NCBI GenBank assembly: GCA_964532085.1
Contig: CAZHHH010000148.1
Coordinates: 1 to 5,954 of the forward strand
Direction: 5' to 3'
DNA length: 5,954 nucleotides
Origin: CAZHHH01 sp964532085
GTDB taxonomy: Bacteria; Bacteroidota; Bacteroidia; Bacteroidales; Marinilabiliaceae
Every line of letters begins with the position of its first letter. Positions within the stretch are counted from its first letter, which is position 1. The position numbers were made by a program, and so were the translations under genes. Below are positions 1 to 5,942 of this stretch, in pieces. The notes under the pieces were generated by a model. The model ran no database searches. It saw only the letters and a list, made by a program, of their open reading frames with translations, and was not told the origin of the DNA.

Positions 1-73
1 ATTTTTTTATATTTTAGTCAATATAACTTTTTGTGTTAGTTCGCATTTTAATCCAATTGTGAACTAAAGCAAC
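1..73. other. AT-rich region after the last tail gene, with two inverted repeats
   Basis: No gene is supported here. Two inverted repeats are visible. TTAGTTC at 36-42 pairs perfectly with GAACTAA at 61-67 (7 bp stem, 18-base loop, with a possible inner ATT/AAT pairing). TTATATT at 8-14 pairs with AATATAA at 20-26 (loop of about 5 bases). On the minus strand neither is followed by a run of T, so this is not a standard intrinsic terminator for the tail operon. On the plus strand the second repeat is followed by CTTTTTG, a weak terminator-like signal. The tail transcript may simply continue past the window edge. Confidence 0.35.
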
Positions 74-1123
74 TTACCAATCTTCTCCCAGCTTAATTCT
101 CACCAAGTTTGATGTTGTCCCTAATTCATTTGGAGCGGTTAGCTTTGCAACGATATACCCATCATCATCGGGGCCATACACGCCCTCTATGCCGTAGCTG
201 GAAACTCGTTCGTCCAACTTATCGTGACACCAAATTGATTGAACGCCATCACCTCTAGTAGCATAAATTTGTGTAGGTATCCTTCCAGCTGTTCGATAGC
301 CCCAAAAAGCAACCCCATTTTTACCATAAGTTATAGCGGGTCGAGTTGCCCAACACACTGGAGCAATATCATCAGACCATCGCCTTGCCGCCCAATAAGG
401 TTCAGGGATAAACTTAGATTGTGATGTCCCCATAGTGGGGCGCTCATAGCGATACGCCCCAATCCAATACTGCTCATCAGTGCCAAACCATACGCTATCT
501 GGAAGAGGCATTATATTAGTGCATCTGTAATAATGTCCTTTAGGTGGTTGTTGCCATGTAGCCCCAAAATCATCTGAAAACATAATAGTATCAGCGGGTC
601 TGTGGTCGCCCCAAACTGTCCAGATTATATTCTCATAAGGGTCAAATTTAACTGTATGTGGGTGAGAAACTTTTGGGTCTTTAACGTGTAATATTTCCGT
701 CCAACTACCTTCGTTGCCATAGTCATTAGACATATATATCTTTCTTACCGATTCCCTGTATGGGGCAATAAAAACAAACTTATCGTAGGCATCCATGCCA
801 CCCCATTGAGACGGGCCACTAGGGTTAGTGCTAAACACTATTTCGGTGGTTTCACCGCCATCTGTTGATTTGTAGAGGGCTCCACTTCTCCCCCACGCAA
901 GTATAGAATCATCATCTAAAATTAAAATCTGGTCAACTGGAATCCCTGGCGAAACTCTCACAATATTCTCCCATGTATGTCCTCCGTCGGTTGATTTTAC
1001 CATTTGTGCACTATCAGACTGTTTTCTGCCATATAATGTTCCGTCTTTAGCTATACCCAAAACGACAACATCTTCTAACGGAATTACTTCATACTCTAAA
1101 GGCATTTTTTTTGGTAAATACAT
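74..1123 (-). CDS. Asp-box (BNR-repeat) beta-propeller phage tail protein, sialidase-like fold
   Basis: 349 residues starting at ATG 1123, preceded by AGGAGG at 1140-1135. A longer frame from GTG 1135 would start inside that ribosome binding site and is rejected. Asp-box motifs (S-x-D-x-G-x-T-W) are visible: STDGGHTW at residues 44-51, a degenerate STDGGETT at 86-93, an SNDYG..SW copy with a two-residue insertion at 132-141, and SDDFGATW at 183-190. Asp boxes mark the turns of sialidase/BNR beta-propeller blades, so the first two thirds is probably a propeller. The last 120 residues are rich in Trp/Tyr/Gly and probably complete the fold. I see no clear sialidase FRIP motif or Arg-triad pattern, so a glycan-binding role is as likely as enzyme activity. 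There is no signal peptide or membrane segment. It is the last gene of the tail cluster, one base after the upstream stop codon, which suggests translational coupling and a host-surface recognition role (inference). Confidence 0.8.
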   Translation of the reverse strand: MYLPKKMPLEYEVIPLEDVVVLGIAKDGTLYGRKQSDSAQMVKSTDGGHTWENIVRVSPGIPVDQILILDDDSILAWGRSGALYKSTDGGETTEIVFSTNPSGPSQWGGMDAYDKFVFIAPYRESVRKIYMSNDYGNEGSWTEILHVKDPKVSHPHTVKFDPYENIIWTVWGDHRPADTIMFSDDFGATWQQPPKGHYYRCTNIMPLPDSVWFGTDEQYWIGAYRYERPTMGTSQSKFIPEPYWAARRWSDDIAPVCWATRPAITYGKNGVAFWGYRTAGRIPTQIYATRGDGVQSIWCHDKLDERVSSYGIEGVYGPDDDGYIVAKLTAPNELGTTSNLVRIKLGEDW

Positions 1124-1124
1124 A

Positions 1125-2420
1125 TTATATTGCACCTCCTAGCATTAAGCGGGCTGTTTCGGCAACTTCTTTATCGTTAAACGTTCTCTTTGCTACAAAT
1201 AAAGGGCCGAGGCTTTGTAGTGAGGCACCATATGTATTGCCGGCATATGTCCATGTTCTACCTAATACTACTTGCCCTACCCGCGTCAATCCAACTCCAC
1301 CAGGGCCAACAATTCCTCGTCTCATCGTTCTCCCAACTGGGTTTACCTCCCATGTTACACTGTCTATTAATACGCCGTTTTGATATACCTTTATTTTATC
1401 TTCAAAAGCATGCTGATTAAAGGTTAAAGTAAGCACAGACCAATCGTCCAACGGATATAACGGCTTGTAGTTATGGGTGGGAGTGGAAGGCGTTATAACA
1501 TTTAGTGTCCCGTATCTAAAACGGAAAAGCATCACATTCCCTTTAGTGTCCACCATACTAATTATATCCAGTTCTGGGGTGTCTAGAGATGTTTTCATCA
1601 GTGCTGATATTGTAAAATCATTAGGTATTTGTATTTTTTCGGGAAATAACTTGTAGTTAAAAGACTCTCCTTGCGTTACAATCCAATTTTCTCCGTCCCA
1701 TGAAGCACGGGCCCCATTTGCATCTTCTCCGTAACTCCACTGTACATAATTGCTTCCGTTAATATTTGTATCATCTTCATATTCCATGACTAGCCAGTAA
1801 TCTGTGCCCAGAGTTAGTCCAAATCCTGTAATGAGAGGCGTAGAAACCTCTCTATACTCTTCTGCAGCGACGCTTCTTGTGGGGTCTTGTCTGCCATTGA
1901 TGAAAATTTCATCATACTGCTTCAATTGCTCGCCAGGTTTTCCGTTATCATCTGTATATAAAATAAATTTAACAGGGGAAACGTCACCTATTTTACTAAT
2001 CATCGTGGCAACTGAGCCTATATATCCTGATGCATAGGATAGTTTTGTTGCATATTTTTTCGCAACTGTAGGGGTAGAAGTTCCGCCCCAGAAAGACATG
2101 TCACTATGCAGTAATATAACATCATCTGGGGAGTCGCCTCTAGAGGCGTAGTGTCCTAAAACCCCGCCCTCTATACTATGATACCTATTGAGGCGGCTTT
2201 TAAATACTATGTTTTTTTCAATTAAATCTCGAAACTTTCCATCTTCCTCATGGAAAGTTAAGAAGTATGCCAAATTATCTAACCCAATTAAATCAAGCAA
2301 TTTATTAATTCTTTTTTTATAGTCCGACTCTTGAACTTTCAATACGCCGTTATTATCCGTCGCAATAGCTTTGGCCTTTCCATCTTCGCCTCTACCAGCA
2401 ACCCTCATCATTTTTGACAT
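1125..2420 (-). CDS. Phage tail/receptor-binding protein with choice-of-anchor-R-like and LamG-like domains
   Basis: 431 residues from ATG 2420. A longer frame starts at TTG 2438, but that codon lies just upstream of the GGGAGGTGG ribosome binding site, so the internal ATG is chosen. Residues 5-30 (RVAGRGEDGKAKAIATDNNG) resemble the short N-terminal segment seen on other Firmicutes phage tail proteins, possibly an attachment segment. Residues about 118-260 look like a choice-of-anchor-R-type beta-sandwich: a patterned run with YTDDNGKPGEQL at 155-166, then LTLGTDYWLVME at 202-213, then W-SYG at 228-231. Residues about 261-430 look like a LamG/concanavalin-type jellyroll, with NDFTISALMK near its start, WSVLTLTFN at 327-335, the strand VYQNGVLIDS at 345-354, and the typical LamG ending FNDKEVAETARLMLGG. 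Both fold types commonly bind carbohydrates, so a host surface adhesin is inferred. The stop codon overlaps the downstream ribosome binding region. Confidence 0.75.
   Translation of the reverse strand: MSKMMRVAGRGEDGKAKAIATDNNGVLKVQESDYKKRINKLLDLIGLDNLAYFLTFHEEDGKFRDLIEKNIVFKSRLNRYHSIEGGVLGHYASRGDSPDDVILLHSDMSFWGGTSTPTVAKKYATKLSYASGYIGSVATMISKIGDVSPVKFILYTDDNGKPGEQLKQYDEIFINGRQDPTRSVAAEEYREVSTPLITGFGLTLGTDYWLVMEYEDDTNINGSNYVQWSYGEDANGARASWDGENWIVTQGESFNYKLFPEKIQIPNDFTISALMKTSLDTPELDIISMVDTKGNVMLFRFRYGTLNVITPSTPTHNYKPLYPLDDWSVLTLTFNQHAFEDKIKVYQNGVLIDSVTWEVNPVGRTMRRGIVGPGGVGLTRVGQVVLGRTWTYAGNTYGASLQSLGPLFVAKRTFNDKEVAETARLMLGGAI
1135..1140 (-). promoter_or_regulatory. Ribosome binding site of the Asp-box protein gene
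   Basis: AGGAGG lies within the last codons of the upstream gene, 11 bases before ATG 1123. It rules out the GTG at 1135, whose first base is the last G of the site. Confidence 0.8.
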
Positions 2421-3112
2421 TATTCTGCCACCTCCCAAATCTCGTCTTCGTCGGTTATCATGCTAAAAAACTCATCAAATTTAATATTTAGCTCGCTGTA
2501 CTTCGAACCTAAACGTAGTATTTCATTTGCATTGCTAGACATTTTCTCGGGCAATGGGATTTCCTGAACTTCTGCAAGTTGATACACAAGCAATGTTCCA
2601 TCAAGCTCAGCTCTTATTTCTTCTGAAGTTGTCCCTAGTGGGAAAAATACAGTTATACGGCTGTCATGTCTTACAGCAAACTTCCCAATATTCTCGATTG
2701 TGTCAGCTCCAGTGGTCAATGTGCTTTCATACCCATCTAATATAACTTGCTCTCTTTGGTTTTCGCGCGGGTTAAAATTGTCCAACACTCGTGTTCTAGC
2801 GAAAACTAGGGTTTCTCCCTCAGTCACGCTCACAATATCCGCTGGTTTTAGCCGAAACACTTTTGTCCTTTGAATGAATTTTTTGTTTTCGTAATCGAAC
2901 TCACTCTTAACCCCATTTGGGAGTTCTATAATTACCATTTCATCGGATAGGTTTTGTTCAATATAATCTAACAAGTGTCCCGCTAAATCATCCTCTAAAT
3001 TCTCAATTTTATTGATATTTTCATCAATATCATTTGCTAAATCTTGTACCTCATCTAAATATGCTACAGTTCTAATACTATCATCTTCTTGGGTAATTTT
3101 TAATCTACCCAT
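2420..3112 (-). CDS. Phage baseplate/tail-fibre protein with coiled-coil N-terminus and Firmicutes phage beta-domain
   Basis: 230 residues from ATG 3112, with AAGGTGG at 3123-3117 as ribosome binding site. Residues 18-55 are acidic and helical with Leu/Ile spaced for a coiled coil (AYLDEVQDLANDIDENINKI onward), suggesting trimerisation or docking. Residues about 60-190 match the layout of a beta-rich domain common in tail proteins of Firmicutes phages: ELPNGVKSEFDYENKKFIQR (63-82) at the start and DGTLLVYQLAEVQEIPLP (171-188) at the end, comparable to the 'LPNGVxDxxD...IxR' and 'VYYQLATP' segments I know from such proteins. Residues 190-230 are an acidic helical tail. There is no signal peptide or transmembrane segment. 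Its TAA stop shares one base with the ATG of the next gene, so the two are probably translated together. The exact position in the tail is not determinable from sequence alone. Confidence 0.75.
   Translation of the reverse strand: MGRLKITQEDDSIRTVAYLDEVQDLANDIDENINKIENLEDDLAGHLLDYIEQNLSDEMVIIELPNGVKSEFDYENKKFIQRTKVFRLKPADIVSVTEGETLVFARTRVLDNFNPRENQREQVILDGYESTLTTGADTIENIGKFAVRHDSRITVFFPLGTTSEEIRAELDGTLLVYQLAEVQEIPLPEKMSSNANEILRLGSKYSELNIKFDEFFSMITDEDEIWEVAE
2428..2436 (-). promoter_or_regulatory. Ribosome binding site of the LamG-type tail protein gene
   Basis: GGGAGGTGG lies inside the end of the upstream gene. The GGAGG core ends 10 bases before ATG 2420. This fixes the start at 2420, with a TAATG stop/start overlap, rather than the TTG at 2438. 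Confidence 0.8.
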
Positions 3113-3116
3113 AATA

Positions 3117-3123
3117 CCACCTT
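3117..3123 (-). promoter_or_regulatory. Ribosome binding site of the 230-residue tail protein gene
   Basis: AAGGTGG sits in the 17-base gap after the BppU-type gene, with the AAGG part seven bases before ATG 3112. It follows another purine-rich block (GGAAAGG). Confidence 0.65.
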
Positions 3124-3129
3124 CCTTTC

Positions 3130-4476
3130 CTATTCTCTAATTATTCCTTCATTGTCTACAGCATCATACCAAAATAAAGTGTCTTTTGGTTGTTCTGTCC
3201 CTTTATATATCCTCACTCCTTCTAAGTCATTTATCTTACTATCAAATTCTGTCTTTTTAACAATCTGATTGTCGGCTATTGCATCTTCAATTTCAGTTTT
3301 TAATATATTTGCTGCCGAAATTTTATTTTCTAGTTCCCCTTTGGAAACCGTTGCCTTTTTAATAGTACCATCTGTTTCGTTTGTTAATGTATTGTTAATA
3401 ATATTAGCACTATTTATTGTATTATTAAGCGTACCATTTATATTAGTAGCCTTTTTAATAGTACCATCTATTTCGTTTGTTAATGTATTGTTAATAATAT
3501 CAGCATTTGTTATACTGCCATCTAAATTGTTCTTGCTTATATTTGCACTTGATACAACTAATGGTAAATCTTGCTTTAACTGGTTACCTTCTCCTATAAT
3601 ATTTTCTAAATTCTCACTTAACATTGTACCTACAGAAATATTAGCACCTAGATTATTTTTAAGTGTACTTCCAGCAGTTATGCTTCCGTCTAAATTGCCT
3701 TTAGCAGTATTTGCATCAGTTGTTGTGTTTTTAAGAATATTATCAATATCTGTAGCTTTTTTAATAGTACCATCAATATTATTTGACAAGGTATTATTTA
3801 TATCATTTGCTTTTTTAATAGTTCCATTTGTAGGGTTATTCAAGATATTATTTATGTCATTAGCAGTATCAACAACCCCATTTAAACTATTTTTAGTATT
3901 ATTGGCTAACCCAATAACTTCTTCAAAAACATTTGTCCTATCTATTTCTGCTTGTTTTCTTTCTTCCTCGGCAGGCAATATATTTTCTTCTATATCTATA
4001 AGCAAGTTTTCTACCTGATTTTGCATATCTGTTAAAATATTATAATTACTTAACTGCTTAATGTTTTTGTCATCTAATATACCCTCTCTTACATAGAACG
4101 AAAATCTTGCACTTGTGAGATGTCTGCCTTCAGAATCAGTTATAATTATTTCTGCTAATACTTGTCTATTGATAATAGACAGAATCTCTGGCATTAGGGT
4201 ACACTGAATTATATTATCAACCACATATAATTCGTTAACATCCCTTTCCATAACTACTATATTTTTATCATATTTTCTGAAAGCCATTTTCACATTATTA
4301 TCTCCTATTATATAGGGCTTGCTATTACTCTCAAGTTTGATATTTAATCTATTTGCTCTGATGTCGCTTCTCACAAACCCCATTGTAAAATCTTTAGGTA
4401 GATTTTCTAATGTTACTTCACCAGTGATAATGTCTATTAAAATATCATATTCTCTTAGTTGCATTTCTATCGTCAT
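3130..4476 (-). CDS. BppU-family phage upper baseplate protein with repetitive fibre shaft
   Basis: 448 residues from ATG 4476, preceded by an excellent AGGAGGG site. The open frame extends 18 codons upstream to 4530, but that extension is translated from the right end of the inserted IscB element and is not the native start. Residues about 3-135 match the layout of the BppU N-terminal domain (DUF2479-type): REYDILIDIITGEVTL, then VKMAFRKYD, then PEIL..INRQVLAEIIITDSEG. In lactococcal phages BppU links the baseplate core to receptor-binding proteins. Residues 145-185 form a charged helix (LPAEEERKQAEIDRT) of the kind that often follows this domain. Residues about 190-410 form a shaft of roughly 14-residue units of the form A-x-I-x-x-x-L, some lengthened by DGTIKKA, suggesting a trimeric coiled coil. 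The last 30 residues (KGTEQPKDTLFWYDAVDNEG) form a small cap. The gene is visibly richer in AT than the distal tail genes. Confidence 0.8.
   Translation of the reverse strand: MTIEMQLREYDILIDIITGEVTLENLPKDFTMGFVRSDIRANRLNIKLESNSKPYIIGDNNVKMAFRKYDKNIVVMERDVNELYVVDNIIQCTLMPEILSIINRQVLAEIIITDSEGRHLTSARFSFYVREGILDDKNIKQLSNYNILTDMQNQVENLLIDIEENILPAEEERKQAEIDRTNVFEEVIGLANNTKNSLNGVVDTANDINNILNNPTNGTIKKANDINNTLSNNIDGTIKKATDIDNILKNTTTDANTAKGNLDGSITAGSTLKNNLGANISVGTMLSENLENIIGEGNQLKQDLPLVVSSANISKNNLDGSITNADIINNTLTNEIDGTIKKATNINGTLNNTINSANIINNTLTNETDGTIKKATVSKGELENKISAANILKTEIEDAIADNQIVKKTEFDSKINDLEGVRIYKGTEQPKDTLFWYDAVDNEGIIRE
3353..3505 (-). repeat. Pair of 57-bp direct repeats inside the BppU shaft
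   Basis: Bases 3353-3409 and 3449-3505 are 57-bp copies differing at only two positions by my reading (G/A in 'accatctg/accatcta' and T/C in 'atattag/atatcag'). Their offset is 96 bp, exactly 32 codons, so the reading frame is kept. They encode the near-identical shaft units ADIINNTLTNEIDGTIKKA and ANIINNTLTNETDGTIKKA. Diverged copies of the DGTIKKA unit lie further upstream in the gene (around 3750-3840). The pattern fits shaft growth by in-frame duplication. Confidence 0.85.
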
Positions 4477-4482
4477 AATTAT

Positions 4483-4489
4483 CCCTCCT
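4483..4489 (-). promoter_or_regulatory. Ribosome binding site of the BppU-type gene
   Basis: AGGAGGG ends six bases before ATG 4476 (the AGGAGG core ends seven before). It decides the start codon and lies outside the hairpin of the mobile element, so it is probably native phage sequence kept intact by the insertion. Confidence 0.85.
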
Positions 4490-4523
4490 TTTTTATATTT
4501 TTTAACAAGTCTTAGCAAGAAGT

Positions 4524-4546
4524 CCCCCATCCTCTACAGGTGGGGG
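4524..4546 (-). repeat. Right-end subterminal hairpin of the IscB element
   Basis: On the minus strand CCCCCACC (4546-4539) pairs with GG-A-TGGGGG (4532-4524), giving eight base pairs with one bulged A and a six-base loop. Imperfect subterminal hairpins with a bulge are what the Y1 transposase recognises in IS200/IS605-type ends. The 5' arm encodes the final residues of IscB (Ile-Pro-His-Leu) and the TAG stop lies in the loop. No T-run follows, so it is not a simple terminator. Confidence 0.8.
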
Positions 4547-5799
4547 ATGAATTGCCAGTTATTGTTATGATTAATAAACCCCAAATGACTATAAGTAACT
4601 TGTTTATAGGTTTTGCCGGGCAATGTTATGTAATTATTATCAATATCCTTTACATAACAACCACAAGCAGTAAAACCACTGATAAAACCTACCTTATCAA
4701 ACAGGCTGACCTTATCATTTAGATAAAAACCGTTCTGGTATTTAGTATTTTTGCTGTTTCTAACCTGGTTTATATTAGGCTGTTTTCTGCCTTTTCTGGC
4801 AGTGGCCTCGTGTATACTGCGTTTCTTTTTTCTAAACTGTTTTATTTTGAATACACTATCTACATTTTGTTTGATTTCTTTGATACCTGTTACGGCTATT
4901 GCATCGTTATAATGAGTTTTTTCTAGGCCTAGATTTTTTCTATCCACTGTTGTGATATTTCCGTAGGTTATATTAGCATCCGGATACTTTATAAAAACAC
5001 GTTTTCTGATGCTGTGCATAAAAGGTATCTCCTTATAGCCAGGCACCTTCTTTTTCTCCTGCATCCATTTGTACAGTATATTGCCTTTTTGATGGTTTTC
5101 AGGGGTATGACAATCTACACAAACGGTTATTAAATTATACGCCCTGTTGCTACCACCCTCCGAGATGTAAATTATGTGATGTGTCTGTAGTATCTTGTTT
5201 TTCTTTTTACAAACTTGGCAGGTATAATTATCCCTGGCAAATACATAATATCTGACGCTGTAGTATCCATAGGAATCGCCCTTCTGGTACTCTATGCCTT
5301 TTATATCGGGATTCATCATTTTTTGAACGTCAAACTTGCCTACCTCTATGGACAACCGGGGATTGGGCAGCAAACCTTTAAATTTATCAATCCACATGAA
5401 GCTGTTATCTATTCTGCTTTGCAAGGAAGGCGGTAACCAGCCTTGCGGTTTTGACCTGTTTAAAAACCTGGGCTTTCTGTATCTTGTTTTTCTGTGCCTT
5501 CTGCCTTGTCTGTAGGAACGTCTGGTGTCTAATTTAGATTTGACATCATCCCTAAGCTGTATTTCGCCTTTAGCCAGTACCTTATCCTCAGTAGTTATAG
5601 CAATGCCTATGTTTTTAGCACCCAGATCTACACCTAAATTAACCGGCTGCTTGTAACCGCTGCTGCCGTATAACAGCTGTATGGTAAACGGTTTATAGTC
5701 TATTATTTTGGCTTTCTCTTGTTTTAGCAGTTTCCTTGCTTTACTTGGTTTGCACGGCATTAAATTTCTGCCATGCTTATTTTTTACGAATACTAACAT
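4534..5799 (-). CDS. iscB: IscB RNA-guided nuclease (RuvC plus HNH), apparently intact
   Basis: 421 residues, within the usual IscB size range. IscB is the transposon-encoded ancestor-like relative of Cas9. It uses an omegaRNA to bind matching DNA and cuts the two strands with separate RuvC and HNH sites. Visible in order: N-terminal RRxRR/PLMP-type region (residues 1-40, MLVFVKNKHGRNLMPCKPSK); RuvC-I GVDLGAKNIGIAI with Asp58; Arg-rich bridge helix 93-113; RuvC-II SIEVGKFD with Glu152; HNH 192-238 with zinc cysteines CxxC (194, 197) and CxxC (227, 230), His207-His208 and Asn222; RuvC-III KTHYNDAIAV with His296 and Asp299; and a C-terminal region of about 80 residues in the place of the target-adjacent-motif-reading domain. 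All expected catalytic residues are present, with no frameshift. ATG 5799 has an AGGAGAG site. It lies directly after the omegaRNA and is probably co-transcribed with it. The last codons double as the element's right-end hairpin. Confidence 0.95.
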   Translation of the reverse strand: MLVFVKNKHGRNLMPCKPSKARKLLKQEKAKIIDYKPFTIQLLYGSSGYKQPVNLGVDLGAKNIGIAITTEDKVLAKGEIQLRDDVKSKLDTRRSYRQGRRHRKTRYRKPRFLNRSKPQGWLPPSLQSRIDNSFMWIDKFKGLLPNPRLSIEVGKFDVQKMMNPDIKGIEYQKGDSYGYYSVRYYVFARDNYTCQVCKKKNKILQTHHIIYISEGGSNRAYNLITVCVDCHTPENHQKGNILYKWMQEKKKVPGYKEIPFMHSIRKRVFIKYPDANITYGNITTVDRKNLGLEKTHYNDAIAVTGIKEIKQNVDSVFKIKQFRKKKRSIHEATARKGRKQPNINQVRNSKNTKYQNGFYLNDKVSLFDKVGFISGFTACGCYVKDIDNNYITLPGKTYKQVTYSHLGFINHNNNWQFIPHL

Positions 5800-5807
5800 A
5801 AAGTATT

Positions 5808-5814
5808 CTCTCCT
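5808..5814 (-). promoter_or_regulatory. Ribosome binding site of iscB
   Basis: AGGAGAG ends eight bases before ATG 5799. It lies immediately after the last structured segment of the upstream RNA, so translation and RNA folding may influence each other (inference). Confidence 0.75.
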
Positions 5815-5821
5815 TTTTTAT

Positions 5822-5942
5822 AAGGGTAGTTGCCCTTCGCAAATGTTATCCTAGCTTGTATGTGAGAACATACACATCAGGTTGACTGTTCCTACCCAAC
5901 AGAACTGTTTACAGAGCCACGAAAGTGCTACAAACTAGGGAA
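5822..5942 (-). ncRNA. HEARO / omegaRNA scaffold of the IscB element
   Basis: The position immediately upstream of iscB at the element's left end is where IscB omegaRNAs lie. Read on the minus strand, a closing stem CCTAGTT (5939-5933) pairs with AGCTAGG (5856-5850), 7 bp with one G-U. Inside it are AGCAC-TTTC-GTG(G)CT (5929-5915) with one bulge, CTGTT-loop-AACAG (5902-5886), and a 7-bp hairpin TGTATGT-TCTC-ACATACA (5874-5857) stacked directly on the closing stem. Downstream is AAGGG-CAACTA-CCCTT (5837-5822). The loop GGGTAG (5897-5892) is fully complementary to CTACCC (5829-5824), giving a possible 6-bp pseudoknot, a feature expected of this RNA class. The start is inferred from the ATGA junction and the end from the last hairpin; the mature ends are uncertain. 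No promoter is visible inside, so transcription probably enters from the upstream phage gene. Confidence 0.75.

Larger units (their letters stand above)
4509..5942 (-). mobile_element. IscB (ISHEARO / IS200-IS605-superfamily-like) element without transposase
   Basis: The left end is inferred at about 5942, just after ATGA (minus strand), where the structured RNA begins. The right end lies shortly after the subterminal hairpin and the ACTTCTTGCTAAGAC tail, about 4509, with an uncertainty of roughly 15 bases. In between there is only the omegaRNA and iscB; no tnpA Y1 transposase frame is present. HEARO elements are known to lie next to ATGA or GTGA targets without target duplication, and the left junction fits that. 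The absence of tnpA suggests movement in trans by a related Y1 transposase elsewhere in the cell (inference). The element interrupts the tail cluster in the same orientation as the tail genes. Confidence 0.75.

Noticed and set aside
3269..4018. 249-codon plus-strand open frame opposite the BppU shaft, hydrophobic in translation
   Set aside because: It is the complement of the repetitive Asn/Ile-rich shaft, which avoids stops on the opposite strand. It looks like membrane segments only because of base composition, and it has no ribosome binding site or family resemblance.
4490..4518. Possible promoter TTGCTA - 15 bases - TATAAA (minus strand) before the BppU gene
   Set aside because: The spacer is too short, and a transcript starting from that -10 box would begin at or beyond the ribosome binding site.
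4524..4546. GC-rich hairpin as an intrinsic terminator after iscB
   Set aside because: There is no T-run on either strand after the stem. Its position and bulge fit a transposon end better.
4534..5799. iscB as a simple HNH homing endonuclease or a group I intron ORF
   Set aside because: RuvC-I, bridge helix, RuvC-II and RuvC-III surround the HNH domain in the IscB order, and there is no intron-like interruption of a gene.
5822..5837. AAGGG/CCCTT hairpin as a terminator between the RNA and iscB
   Set aside because: On the minus strand it is followed by ATAAAAAAGG, not T residues. It is better explained as the 3' part of the omegaRNA.
5822..5942. CRISPR-type repeat or tracrRNA, given the Cas9-like nuclease
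   Set aside because: There are no repeat-spacer units and no cas genes. The protein is IscB-sized and the RNA lies in the omegaRNA position.
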